DNA of 64,000 nucleotides from Pachyseris speciosa (Eukaryota > Cnidaria > Anthozoa > Scleractinia > Pachyseridae): positions 1,415,001 to 1,479,000 of the forward strand of contig JAEMWC010000075.1 in NCBI GenBank assembly GCA_016490735.1, written 5' to 3'. The notes beneath the pieces were generated by a model that made no database searches, was not told where the DNA came from, and saw nothing but the letters and a program-made list of their open reading frames with translations. The position numbers and the translations under genes were made by a program. Shown here piece by piece: positions 54,070-64,000 of the stretch (position 1 is its first letter; each line of letters begins with the position of its first letter).

Positions 54070-55469
54070 TCATACCGGATTATCATCAGGGTCATCCTGG
54101 GTAGGCTGGGAGTCGAAGAGAACTTGAGAGGCCTCCTTAACAACAACAACATCCACAGCTTGAGAAACACCTGCGGCAGCATCAGCACATAAACCATCAT
54201 CCTCAGCCTCCACGGCAGCGGCAACAAGGGCAGCATCAGACGAGGCGGACATAGACGGAGGATTGAAGGAGGGAGCAGAATCGGACCAAGCCGGACCTTT
54301 CAACGGAGCCACAGGAACCCCAGTCGACAGAGGAATAATATCAGGAGAAGACTCAGAACCATGATCAGTAGGAGAAGGCGAAGCAGATGGAGAAACAGGA
54401 GAAGAACCATCAGGAGCCGTGGATGTAAACTGCGAAATATCAGAAGAATCTTGAGATAGACCAGAGGAGGATGAGGACGATGTAGACGACGAAGATGATG
54501 ACGATGTGGAGGAAGAGGATAGTGAAGACGGCGGTGGAGATGGAGGAGTCGGAAGAGGGGCGACGGCGAAGGCGCAGCCGGCGAAGAAGGCACAGGACCA
54601 GGAGGCGGAGCTCCAGCAGCAGTAGGGCAATCCTCCGCAGCAGGGGCACCACGCTCACGGGCAGGTCTGCGACGCCAGGAAAAAGGACAGCAGCGAGATG
54701 GCCAGTATCATGGCAGATACAACACCGTTTCGCTGCCGTACATTGTGGAGACTCGTGGCCAAGATCATCACAGTTAAAACACAGAACGTTGGAACACGAG
54801 GCAGCCTGATGACCTGCTCGATTACATTTACGACACGTAGCAGTCTGACCGTCATGCTTAACACGTAACAGATATCGACCAAAACGAAGATAAGACGGGA
54901 CAACTTCAACCATATGCAAAGCAACAACACGAATACCACTGGAGACAGACTTGGGTTGGCAACTTGGGACGACGGACAAACTCAACAGTACCATACTTCT
55001 TAAAACGAGCCATCAGGGCAGTGTCCGGTAGCTCAAACGGAGCACCATAAACGGCAATAAACGTAAGTCCATCACGCGTACCTTCAGAACGGGTTTCGTG
55101 AGGAATAAACGAAGACTTGCGCAAAAAGTTATTCCGGATCACCTTGGTGGTGAACGTCAAGCACATCCACCTGTTGTGACCAGACTGGGCACACAAAACA
55201 GCAGAAGCAGGAATGCCAATATTGGCGAGGTCAGTAAACACATCATCCAGGTTGGAATCTTCAGGAAGGCGGAAATTAGCGGAACACGGCCTATCCGGCA
55301 GAACATTTAAAGGATCAAAAAATTTCTTCTCAAACTCCGAGGCACACGCAGGGAACATAACCGGCGTTGAAGTAGTAGAAACAGATGAAGAGCCAGCCGC
55401 TGCGGCATAACTGCGACCAGCTGGCAAATTCGCCCGCGGACGGGGATCATTTGTATTATCAGCGATATG
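54070..55469 (-). pseudogene. L5 ORF1, start codon lost and two frameshifts
   Basis: Homologous to L4 ORF1; at the start the ATGTCTGAT of L4 is changed (ATATCGCTG). The N-terminal part runs to about 54,950, then a frame change, three knuckles (CRKCNRAGHQAASC, CFNCDDLGHESPQC, CCICHDTGHL), and another frame change near 54,680. The Ser/Pro-rich acidic tail ends at 54,070. Confidence 0.82.
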
Positions 55470-55565
55470 TTTTTAGTAGCGAGGGGAAGGCGTTGCCGTT
55501 CCCCCCCAGCGGGTACTTAGGACTTGCCTAGAAAGCGCTACCACAAAGAAGCGACACAACCCTGG

Positions 55566-55590
55566 CTTAGCCAAAAGGCCGAGAAGCGAT
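55566..55590 (-). pseudogene. U2 snRNA nt 1-25 (L5-split gene)
   Basis: Exact U2 nt 1-25, followed by the L5 leader. The remainder of this U2 gene is not in the window, having been lost with the L5 3' end. Confidence 0.92.
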
Positions 55591-56054
55591 GCCCAAAATT
55601 GTTCGCCATAGCTAGGGTGGTTCTTAGCTGCTACCCTCGAGATATGGTGGCGCGAATACTGTCGCTTCCCGAGGTATCCTTCTCACAGCTTGTCCCCCCA
55701 CCCACTCCAGATCCTGACAGATCTAGAGCACCAGAGGTATTTAGGTATCGGAAAATACTGCTAACAAGGTTCAAAAATGGACTGTTCACGAAAAATAAAT
55801 TGCAAGTTAACATGAAAGTTAGCCCCTTGACACACAAAAAGTGTGGGAAAATCGATAACATTGAAACGAGGCAAGTCTTGACGATCGCCATACGTTGCTG
55901 TCTACAGCTGAGTTTGCATTTGGAGGGAAGTTTGGCGCGCGTAACATGCGTGAAATTATAACTTGGTTGATTAGGAATACTACCCAAGCCAGTGTCAAGA
56001 AATGCCTCGTTGACACGTTCACTATAAAAAAGTAAATTTGCACTGCCTTCTCTC
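55591..56054. promoter_or_regulatory. U2/5S divergent intergenic region, copy 3
   Basis: 464 bp conserved with copies 1 and 2. Candidate PSE GAGGGTA (minus) at 55,632-55,638. Confidence 0.6.
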
Positions 56055-56115
56055 GTCTACGACCATACCACAGGGAAAACACCGGTTCTCGTCCAATCAC
56101 CGAAGTTAAGCCCTG

Positions 56116-56150
<35 letters not shown>

Positions 56151-56175
56151 GGGAATACCCCGTGTTGTAGGCTTT
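56055..56175 (+). rRNA. 5S rRNA, copy 3
   Basis: 121 nt, identical to copy 2 except GTCCAATCAC for GTCTGATCAC. A box, C box and terminal helix are intact and a TTTT run follows. Probably transcribable. Confidence 0.93.
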
Positions 56176-56384
56176 CCTTTTGCGTTTTGGCCACTTAAAC
56201 TGAGCAAAATTTCTTTTTCCCAACGGACATTGTTGCATTTCTAACAATTATCGGACGGCAAAATGGTCTTACAAACCAGAGAAAGGCCGATAAATTCAAT
56301 TTCAAATCTTGAAAACAGCGAACCCGCGCTGGAAGTTCGTGAGCGCGCGAGAATGTTTAAGTTTCCCTTGTGACATTAAATTAA
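56176..56384. other. 5S-U1 spacer, copy 3, left part
   Basis: Matches 51,542-51,750 and stops at the DNA transposon, whose target TAA is at 56,382-56,384. The spacer resumes at 63,398. Confidence 0.75.
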
Positions 56385-57084
56385 TGCACCTATCAATGGT
56401 TTGCCCCAGGATGGGGGGGGCGGGCAACCCCAGGGGAATTTGAAATTTTCAGGTCTTGAAATGTCAATTTCCCTACCCCTGGGTCTCCAATGAGAGTCAA
56501 ATTCCCACCCCTGGGGATCACAGATCCTGGACAGTAAAGTCAACAAACTCAGGTACTCACAACGCTTTATTGCAAGGTACTTATTGACTCTATTCACATA
56601 GTATTTACAGCAATACAAAATGTGCAATGCCAGAACATGTCATCATCAAGTGGGGTCACTGCACAAACTTGGTGATACTATTTATCACAGGCATCACACT
56701 GTATCCACTCCACAGTTTCAGCTCCATCACCCTCTGCTGGGTCTTCTTGTTTACAGTAGCCACAGAGTACCTTAAGAGAAGGAAGCACACAAGGAGATCC
56801 CAATTACATACAACTCATACAAATGAAATCATGAAAATTTTGAATTACAATAAAACAGCATTAACTGCATTTACTGTGTGGTATCTTATTTTTTCTTAAA
56901 ATCAATATAAATGAGCCACAGACCTTCTTTGAGTATTTCTTGTTGCAACCTTTCTTTTTTCTTGTCTGCACTGCCTTTGTAGCTCCTCTCTTCCTGTTTT
57001 CCTGAACAGTCTTTAGATGATTAAACCACAGCAAAACCTTGAGGGAATTAAGACAATTAGGGAGGGTTAAATCTATTGTTGTCC

Positions 57085-58647
57085 TCAGCAGAAAATGTGA
57101 TTTGAATTTCTGGGAACTACAGTTTTAATGTGTCTAACCTCATTTGTGGGTAGGAGTACTTGTCTTGCTGCAACTTCAAGGTCGTTTGGGTTCTTTTCAT
57201 ACAGAGTTTTGAGTACTTCACTTGGAGGAGAAGATGCAACACTTGTGGCGCTTGTCAAGGCTTCACGGCAGAACAGTTGGTCAGGCATCATGTAGTGCCC
57301 TGCACATGGCTTGCCACCACAGTCAACACATGCTGGATTTCCATAGGGCAAGATCATGAGCAAAAAAAGAAAAGGGAGAAAAAAACTGTTGATTGATCTA
57401 CAGAAGAAATAATAGTTATAAACAAGAAAAAGCTTGTGCACAATTTTCTTTCTGTACCTGTTTGGATCTGCAGCAGGAAGTGGAGTGAAGCTCAGCGGGG
57501 GTCCTCCATCGTACCACGTCTCCTCCTCAGTTGGTTTTCCCAACTTACATAAGGGATGTATGCAGTCAGGTTGGAAGCACAGAAATAGGTGGAAAACATA
57601 CTTGGAGGGCATAGCAGTCACCAGGTGACGATTTCGCAACATCCAAATTTCCTCAATCCATTTGTACTTGCCTGGGTATTCATTCTTCAGCTTTGCTTTG
57701 TCTGCTGGCTTTCCTTTAAAGTAGACCTTAACCATTTCCCTTAGCTCCTGATAAGGTGAACTATCCGTGCCCTTATAAAGGTGTATGCATGTGTTTGCAC
57801 ATGGGGATTTGTTTACCCTACTGATATAAACATCAATGGCATCGCTGAGATTTTCTTTAAGCTTGTTTTCATCGACCTTACCAGTTTTGGAGTCAAGGCA
57901 CGAACCATTGAGTGTTGATGGAATAAACAAATTACTGTGGCCAAGAGCGAGGCAGCCATTCTGCAATTCAACTCTGTTCCTATTGCTAGAGCCACTATCT
58001 CTGGTTGTTACAATCAGCACTTTAGATGACTTTTCGAGGTGATAGTTTGTCCACCAAAATTGGACCTCCTTGTGCGATGGCCCTTCGTCGTGGCCTCCAT
58101 CCACCCTAACACATACCTTACTCTTCCTCTGTCCACTAATATGGTTGAAGAATGCTGGCTCCACCTCTGCATATTTCTCAATCGTAGTTAAATCATGTGC
58201 ATGTTGTGCAGGATTTTTCTGATGGAGTGGGACAGCCTTAACAATGCCAGCACATATCTCTGCTGTTGAGCCAGTACTGGAAAAGTTGTATGATGTCGTC
58301 TGAAGTGTGGACGGGTATTTGTTGACGTAGTCTGTCTTGGTGGTAAGAGGGACACCATCTTGTATACACAAAGTCGCTTGCCTGTTGTGGGTGGCTAAGG
58401 TATCTAACCGAAACCCAGCTTGGTCATCTCGGTTTATGTTGACTATGTCAGTACCATCCTTGAGTTGCAAAGCATCAAGGGCCCTGTACAGGGCAGATGA
58501 CCAGTGTTTATCTGGATTGTATCGTAATGTGAAGCCCTTTCGCGCTCGGCGGCATGTGACATTTGCAAGGCCTTTGTACCTCCTAGCAGACAACCTCCTC
58601 TTGTTTCTTGCGACACAAAGTTGCACTACAGTCCCAAACCCAAACTT
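57085..58647 (-). pseudogene. Transposase-like protein, C-terminal part
   Basis: A 513-codon frame. Features: a basic N-terminus (CVARNKRRLSARRYKG), DQAGFRLDTLATHNRQ, YPSTLQTTSYNF, an acidic-residue motif RVDGGHDEGPSHKEVQFWW, then RVELQNGCLALGHSNLFIPS, and Cys/His clusters CFQPDCIHPLC and CVDCGGKPCAGH. The spaced Asp/Glu residues are compatible with an RNase H-fold transposase, but I cannot name the superfamily. Near 58,640 one base is missing or extra relative to the upstream frame. A hydrophobic stretch near 57,400-57,340 is probably an intron (donor-like GTACAG at 57,457). Confidence 0.6.
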
Positions 58648-60157
58648 TCTTTGATAAACTCTCCAGGTGCTCTTTTATTCTACTGAAAGTTGCCTTTTTT
58701 TCAACTTTACGATTTCCATCGAATGTAAGGATCCCTGTTCTTCTCCAGCTCTCAGCTCCAACGCCAGCAGTTTTAACATAATTCTCAATGGTAGAACCAA
58801 TATTTGGACATTCTTTGAGGATTTTTCCAACATTCTTTCCTCTCCTTCGTCTCAGAAATCTAGTCTCTGCTATCCTCTTGGCTGCATTTCGCTTTGCATT
58901 TTTTCTCAACTGTTTTACCTTTTTTGAGATTATTTCCCAGGCTTCAGGTTGTAGGGGGTAATGAATGCTTCCCCAATCCTCACTACTTTCTTCAGTTTCA
59001 GACAGTATGGCTTCATCATCCACATTTGACTGGTTTTCTTGAAGTCTTTCCGAAAGAAGATATGCTTGCCTGCTCTGTTCTATAATAGACTCCTCCCTTT
59101 CATTCAATTTGAGCAAATGTATTTGGCCAGTGACGTCTAACAGGATCTGATCTATGGCAGCTTTAGTGTAGCCACTTAACTTATTTTCAATAACTTCAGC
59201 AAAAAGAAACCAATTAAGTTCACAAGCTCTTAGGAGGTCCATCAGTTCATGCGAATTTTGATACACTGACCCTGTATCAGTTATTTGCTTGTTGAGAGGA
59301 AACTGATGAGTTACGTCAAATACTACTGAATCACCTGCCTTACTGTTATTCACTGGGTCATCTTGTCCTAACTCCATGTTAGCGTCTCCATCTTCATCTT
59401 CTGTATCGGTTTCACTTCCTTCATCCTCCTCATCACTACTATCACTGTCAACTTGAACACCAAATGACGAGAGTAAAGCTTTTTCTTGCATATTTGCGAT
59501 GGAGTCTATAGCTTCCCTGATTTCTCTTGTTTCTCGTAAAGCATTTTCTACCCTTGTCTTTCTTCTCTGTAGATCGTCAAAGCCATAGATGCTTCTTAAC
59601 TTTGTATTGCTTTGCCCAGATGCCACAGCAACGGCATAGGTAACCCTTTCCCTCTCTGCATCTGACTCTACGGATGATAGGACTTCTTTTATAGATCTTG
59701 CAGCCTTTGCTGCTTGCTCTTTACAAAAGCTGTTCAATTCACAGTCCAATCTAGACAAGAGGCCTCGAGCTAACTCCAAGTTGTTTCCCTTGGGAACAAG
59801 GAAAACTGCATGGTTATTTTTCTTTTTTTTTGCTCTGACAGCAGCAATAGGCAGTTGCAGAAGTTTTCGTTTGGCATCAGTCGACTTATACTTCACACCA
59901 GGGCTAGATATCGAGAATGCTTCACTTAATTTAATGTACCCAACATCAGCAATGCGTTTTGCAACAGTTAATAATCCAGTGCACGATTTGCAAGGCTGGA
60001 TGTGTTCAGCAACACAGATTTTCTCTTTTGTGACAACAAAGCTTTCCAAAGTGAATCCCTCCAATTCAGAAATGTCGGTAAAATCATCAACTTTAATATA
60101 GTTAGACAGGTTCTTAAAACTCTTTAACAACAACACATCATCGTCAAGCCCCCTCAC
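58583..60157 (-). CDS. Transposon protein, central part
   Basis: A 524-codon open frame, probably the upstream part of the same protein as 57,085-58,647. An N-terminal Cys pair (CVAEHIQPCKSC), an acidic patch (DSSDEEDEGSETDTEDEDGD), a Lys/Arg-rich nuclear-localisation-like segment (FLRRRRGKN), and ENYVKTAGVGAESWRRTG. Its last 20 residues read through the frameshift point. Sequences of this type recur in invertebrate genomes as uncharacterised proteins. Confidence 0.55.
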   Translation of the reverse strand: MRGLDDDVLLLKSFKNLSNYIKVDDFTDISELEGFTLESFVVTKEKICVAEHIQPCKSCTGLLTVAKRIADVGYIKLSEAFSISSPGVKYKSTDAKRKLLQLPIAAVRAKKKKNNHAVFLVPKGNNLELARGLLSRLDCELNSFCKEQAAKAARSIKEVLSSVESDAERERVTYAVAVASGQSNTKLRSIYGFDDLQRRKTRVENALRETREIREAIDSIANMQEKALLSSFGVQVDSDSSDEEDEGSETDTEDEDGDANMELGQDDPVNNSKAGDSVVFDVTHQFPLNKQITDTGSVYQNSHELMDLLRACELNWFLFAEVIENKLSGYTKAAIDQILLDVTGQIHLLKLNEREESIIEQSRQAYLLSERLQENQSNVDDEAILSETEESSEDWGSIHYPLQPEAWEIISKKVKQLRKNAKRNAAKRIAETRFLRRRRGKNVGKILKECPNIGSTIENYVKTAGVGAESWRRTGILTFDGNRKVEKKATFSRIKEHLESLSKKVWVWDCSATLCRKKQEEVVC

Positions 60158-61046
60158 AGACTCCTGAGGGGGCTTTCCACAAAATCCTGCTCAGATGCCA
60201 TAGCAACTACAGGACTGTTATTAGGCTGTGTAGCTTTAAATTGCTCTTGCCCTGAAGCCACTGGTGTTTGGGGGCTGTTGTTTTCTTGCCCTGAAGCCAC
60301 TGGAACTTGGGGGCTGCTGTTCACTTGACCTGAAGCCACAGGAACTTGGGGCTGTTGTTATCTTGCCCTGAAGCCACATGATCTTCTGGTGTGCTTTTGG
60401 GCTGTGTAGTGGTACAGTTTTCTTGCCCTAGAACTACTGAAGCCTGATCGGGATTGGCCTTTGTACTGCTGGTTCCTTTCTTGTAGACATCAAGAGAAAC
60501 TTGATTTGAAACTTTAACACCAACGCTTGGTCTTACCTTCTTTTTGTACCACTTGGACTTCTTTTCCTTTCCTTGGAACAACTTAAGCTCTTGTTGGGCA
60601 TCGAAAACTTCTTTCCTTAATGTGGCCATTTCTTTCTGTAGCCTATTACATGTCTCCCAGTCTTTCGATGCCTGTGCTTTACTTTGATAAAGCTGTTTGT
60701 ACTTCATTTGCTTCTGCTTTCCTTCAATATCTTCTAGAAGTTGGGAAGTGTGTTCCTTTCTTGATGTCTCTGAGGTATACTTTTTCTTTGATGGTACTGG
60801 TTCAACTTCTTCAACTGATTTTGATCGGGATTTTCCTTTCTTAAATGCAAAATAACCATTGTTTCTTACTGCCTCTTTAGCTTTTTCGTAGAGGACAGCC
60901 CTTTGGTGAAGCAGGGATGGATTTTGAATGGCCAGTTTACCTGCAGCCTCATTAACTGAAACCTGGTATGGTGTTAACACCTTGTCTGATGATCCCTTCC
61001 CATAAATCTTGGCTGTGCTGATCACATCTTGTTGAGTATTGTTCAC
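60154..61046 (-). CDS. Transposon protein, N-terminal part with VASGQ repeats
   Basis: 241 codons from 61,046 (MNNTQQDVISTAKIYG); an acceptor-like TGTCACAAAG precedes at about 61,060. It has a Lys-rich, coiled-coil-prone centre (DWETCNRLQKEMATLRKEVF). Then come repeats built on PxVASGQxNNSPQ: two or three in this frame near 60,380, the rest (60,339-60,154) in a neighbouring frame, so one frame change. Probably the start of the main transposon ORF. Function unknown. Confidence 0.5.
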
Positions 61047-61581
61047 TTGATTCTCCTTTGTGACACAAAATTATCTATGTATTAGATGACTACGTCTGCC
61101 ACTCCATTTTTATATTTTGATAAAATCTATAAATAGACCAATTTTGGTATAATAAAATTCTAACTTGGGTCCAAGCATTAGGGGAATAAAACAAAAAAAA
61201 AATACCATCAGCATTGAGAAATGAATAATTTGTCTTCTGTTTATTCCTCATTATCTTAGGTTTCAAGCTAGAATTTCAATTAATCAAAATTAGTCTAGTA
61301 TTCCTCATGGAATACTAGCATGGAATAGACAGCAGAATAGAGCATGGAATAGACAGCCCCTTAAATGTTCTTTTCTCTGCAAAAAAAACTTTGTCATACT
61401 TCATAACTTTGTAGTACTTGCTTATGTGAAATAAGCTTTATCAAATGTTGAATTCACAATACTGAAACAAATAAATTATTTTATGCTTGTAAGAGATGCA
61501 TGCACAGAATTCATTTCATCAACCATACATTTACTGACCCAAACTATCATAGGATAAAATGCACCCAAAAGAATCACTTAC

Positions 61582-61719
61582 CTTTACGCGAGGGCCAATC
61601 TGTACCCTTCCACCATTTATCAAAAGCGTAGCTTGATTTGCTGAACCAACTGACAAAAAATCATAAACACAAGCTATCACTATACTTGTTGAAGCTTCAA
61701 GCATGTGTGATCTTTTCAT
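61582..61719 (-). CDS. Candidate upstream exon of transposon gene
   Basis: An open stretch with ASTSIVIACVYDFLSVGSA and QATLLINGGRVQIGPRVK ending at a strong donor (AAAG|GTAAGT, 61,582|61,581). The acceptor is not clear. Same strand as the downstream ORFs. Confidence 0.4.
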
Positions 61720-62091
61720 TTGTGTTTGTATCCAATGGCTAATAAGCCTTCTGTTTTACTAAAAAGTAAACAGCCATGCAAGTGTGCAAGTGTGCAGGTC
61801 ATAACAAAGGAGAACTCAAGGTGGATTAAAATATTTGCTACACCATTTTTAGTAGAAGGACAGTTTTATACCTTTGGTTGGCATGGGAGGTGTTAATGAA
61901 TTGGATTACCTGTGGTTGTTGATGGCGAACAAACAACACCTTGATTACTATTTATAGTAATAGGGACATGATGCATAGAATGGCTTGATGGCTGTGTATG
62001 ATGCACAGTATGGCTTGATGGCTGTGTATAGCAACAAACAAAGTGAATTAGCAATTGTCCAACAACAAAACCACTTTTTTGAAATATTTAA

Positions 62092-62100
62092 ATAAATACA

Positions 62101-62147
<47 letters not shown>

Positions 62148-62158
62148 ACAAATAAATG
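62092..62158. repeat. AAAT microsatellite
   Basis: About 15 units of AAAT with minor changes (ACAT, AAAC) inside the DNA transposon. Confidence 0.95.
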
Positions 62159-62378
62159 GATTAAAGCAAGAGTGAGCAAAATGCTACATGAAATATATTT
62201 TCATGATTAAATAGTCATCTTAAAAACATTTTGAAATTGTGGTGACTCTTTCAGCATGACTGTCTCTGATTGGAGCCAATTGCTTCACTCAGCCAATCCA
62301 AGGAAAAAACATCATACAGACTTTTTTTAATGAACTACAAGAACAGATAAATATTCAAATCCTCTATATGGAGCTCAC

Positions 62379-62562
62379 CTTTGTAATAACACGCAGCTTG
62401 GCTCTGTCCTCTACACTAGCACTGGGCTCCAAATCTATAAACCCCTGCCATTCTTTATTGTAAATTTGCAGAATTATGTCCTGGTCAATTGCAATACCAA
62501 ATGCCTCTTTTATAATAGAATAGTCACAGGACTTTACGGCTTTCACCGAACTCAACAAGCAC
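62379..62562 (-). CDS. Candidate exon of transposon gene, PB1-like
   Basis: Bounded by an acceptor (TTGTTTTGCTCCAG, 62,563) and a donor (AAAG|GTGAGC, 62,379|62,378). It codes for DYSIIKEAFGIAIDQDIILQ and YNKEWQGFIDLEP…AKLRVIT, which resembles a PB1/ubiquitin-like domain. Reading phase with the first exon is not resolved. Confidence 0.45.
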
Positions 62563-63142
62563 CTGGAGCAAAACAACCCCACATCAAAACATACCAGTAC
62601 ACAAAACAGATTTTACTAACAGAATCCTCTCAAAATAATTCAATTTCTATCCTCTCAAAATAATTCAATTTCTATCACTAGTAGTCACAACTTGTAGTGT
62701 AGAATAAAGAGCAACAATAAAAAAATCAGCAAGTATTCCCACTTAATGCTGCCACTTCCCACTTATGACAAGCCTTGAAATATTCCACATTATTTTGTAT
62801 TAAATTCAAAACATCAAAGTTGCAATCCAACATATGTCATCCAACTGATGTCAGTTGCTGTGATATGACAGCTGGCGTGCAATTAAGCAAAGATATTTCG
62901 GAATTCCACGACTACTTCATATTTATACATATGAATTTTCGATCTACTGCTGTGTCAAAAACTCGTTGCAGAGCACCTAGTGAAATCATGCTAAGTAGGA
63001 TGCAAATGTTTATGCATTAAAATAAGGTTCTGTGCGAATATTTCTTTTAAAATCCGACAAAAAGAAACAGTATGTATTACAAAACGTCAATATATATATA
63101 GATAACTAATTTTTATTTTAAAAGCATCAAGATAATCCTTAC

Positions 63143-63157
63143 CTTTCGTTCTGCCAT
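63143..63157 (-). CDS. Candidate first coding exon of transposon gene
   Basis: ATGGCAGAACGAAAG (MAERK) followed by donor GTAAGG. It lies 240 bp inside the right terminus, where a transposon gene would begin. Weak alone because of its length. Confidence 0.3.
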
Positions 63158-63400
63158 TGTCAAAAGCACAACAAAATGCGGGAACCTCATCCAAATGACT
63201 TCTGGGTTTTTTTCCAAGACGGTCGCTCATTCCCAGGCCCTCTCCACTTTCCAAGATGGCGACAGAGTCAAATTTCCCACCCAGGGGATCGCTGTGGACG
63301 TCAAAATCCCTACCCAGGTAGAGCCTCACAAAGTCAAATTCCTGTGGGTTGCCCACCCCCCCCCCCCCCATCCTGGGGCAAACCATTGATAGGTGCATAA

Positions 63401-63697
63401 CGCTTGTGACATCAAATTACCCGAATAACAATCGCCCAAGGGACATTTGCCGGCCGGCTATTTGATGACATTCCCACGCCTTGACGGCTTGAAACTACGT
63501 GCAAAGCAAGCAAAATCAACAATCGGCGAACGAGTACAATCAAACAACAACGTTCGCAACGATCTTTGCGACCATGGATCGCCGAATTTAACGGCTTCAA
63601 ACAGCGCGAGCAGACCAAACAAGTTTTCAACAGCACTTCAAATGCTATCAGAACGGCAACAAAATAGAAAATTCTACTCACTGTTGGCAGACCCATC
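63401..63697. other. 5S-U1 spacer, copy 3, right part
   Basis: Continues the spacer (CGCTTGTGACATCAAATTAC…) and matches 2600-2895 up to CTCACTGTTGGCAGAC, then diverges. The expected U1 gene, about 310 bp further on, is absent. Confidence 0.75.
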
Positions 63698-63894
63698 ACT
63701 GGGTCATCAAATTGATGACGGACTCCTTCAGTGTGGGTTTTGCGGTTGCCTTGCATTAGAGCCATCTGTCACTAAAAAAAATTTCGCATCTTCATGTGCG
63801 AACAGGATGACGAAAACAAAAAATTGGTGATTACAAACATTTTTACTTTTTTTGCAAACGCCAAACTCAAATTTTCGTCTTAGTGCGAACAGGG
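63698..63894. other. Unassigned junction sequence
   Basis: About 200 bp not matching the array spacer. It contains TTCGCATCTTCATGTGCGAA, a short palindrome followed by an inverted partner (CTTAGTGCGAAC), so possibly a MITE fragment. No gene. Confidence 0.35.
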
Positions 63895-64000
63895 CCTAAG
63901 TCGTTTTTCAAGTTTAATTACGCGGTCGATCCAATTAGCGTGTTCGGCGTTAGACGTGCCAAAATAAACACCGAGGATTTTGAGCTTGTCCGTGGTCCAA
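63895..64000 (-). mobile_element. L3-like LINE fragment at window edge
   Basis: About 70% similar by eye to 11,452-11,556 of L3 ORF2 (shared CAAAATAMACACCGAGGATT and TTGTCYGTGRYCCAA), i.e. the RT thumb/connection region on the minus strand. It continues beyond the window. Confidence 0.7.

Larger units (their letters stand above)
52797..55565 (-). mobile_element. U2-inserted LINE (L5), 3' truncated by fusion
   Basis: 5' end at U2 nt 25 (55,566) with the same leader as L4 (CCAGGGTTGTGTCGC). ORF1 and the first third of ORF2 are present, then an abrupt switch at about 52,797 to the U1-LINE 3' UTR. A missing 3' end is unusual for LINEs, which are normally 5'-truncated, and points to a deletion or template switch. 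Confidence 0.85.
56385..63397 (-). mobile_element. 7.0-kb DNA transposon with TAA target duplication
   Basis: Inverted termini TGCACCTATCAATGGTTTGC, continuing CCCAGGATGGGGG, at both ends, then a G/C-run and GGGCAACCC…GGAATTTGA in both. Subterminal copies of CAAATTCCCACCC…GGGGATC also occur. TAA flanks both ends; the empty site (AAATTAACGC) is seen at 2595 and 51,750. It encodes a multi-part minus-strand gene. Three-base TAA duplications fit PIF/Harbinger or other superfamilies, but the protein is not a typical Harbinger transposase that I recognise. Confidence 0.85.

Overview
The window looks like accessory DNA of an invertebrate animal genome. A cnidarian such as a stony coral is my best guess, from the mix of Tx1-type LINEs, a Ngaro-type element, Polinton remnants, tRNA-derived SINEs and palindromic MITEs. 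I see no intact host protein-coding gene. The only host genes I recognise are small-RNA genes: 5S rRNA (+ strand) and U1 and U2 snRNA (- strand). They form a tandem array whose order from left to right is U2(-), 5S(+), U1(-), then U2 again. The spacers are about 465 bp (U2/5S, head to head), about 800 bp (5S/U1) and about 215 bp (U1/U2), so an uninterrupted unit would be roughly 2 kb.

Almost everything else is retrotransposons and DNA elements sitting inside these snRNA genes. Three LINE lineages, all with a CCHC or zinc-knuckle ORF1 and an ORF2 with APE-type endonuclease and reverse transcriptase of Tx1 type, are inserted site-specifically and in the same orientation as the snRNA. One (L2) sits in U1 and is flanked by a 16-bp target duplication of U1 nt 3-18. 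A second (L1, L4, L5) sits in U2 after nt 25. A third (L3) sits in U2 at about nt 35-50. L4 and L3 lie head to tail in one U2 gene with only 13 nt of U2 between them. L3 is itself split by a 4.5-kb Ngaro-like tyrosine-recombinase retroelement and by a 21.75-kb terminal-inverted-repeat element. The latter contains a 6.4-kb Polinton-like element with 6-bp target duplications. One U2 gene is therefore spread over about 37 kb.

Layout: 1-1.8 kb L1; 1.8-3.4 kb U2 start, 5S, U1; 3.4-9.7 kb L2 with a foldback insertion carrying a hammerhead-like motif; 9.1-12.9 and 12.9-16.75 kb a recent tandem duplication (L2 start, U1 start, U2 end, L3 end, Ngaro end); 15.6-20.15 kb Ngaro; 20.15-21.2 kb middle of L3; 21.2-42.96 kb giant TIR element with MITEs, a SINE, direct repeats and the Polinton (29.1-35.5 kb); 43-45.4 kb start of L3; 45.4-50.9 kb L4; 50.9-52.5 kb U2 start, 5S, U1; 52.5-55.6 kb a fused pair of LINE pieces; 55.6-63.7 kb U2 start and 5S, with the following spacer split by a 7-kb DNA transposon (TAA target duplication); 63.9-64 kb start of another L3-like LINE piece.

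The 5S genes at 51,421 and 56,055 look intact. Every U1 and U2 copy seen is interrupted, truncated or separated from its promoter. Because each LINE lies downstream of an snRNA promoter and of the first 18-25 nt of the snRNA, the inferred strategy is use of the snRNA promoter by a multicopy-RNA-gene parasite. Most LINE ORFs carry frameshifts or stops.
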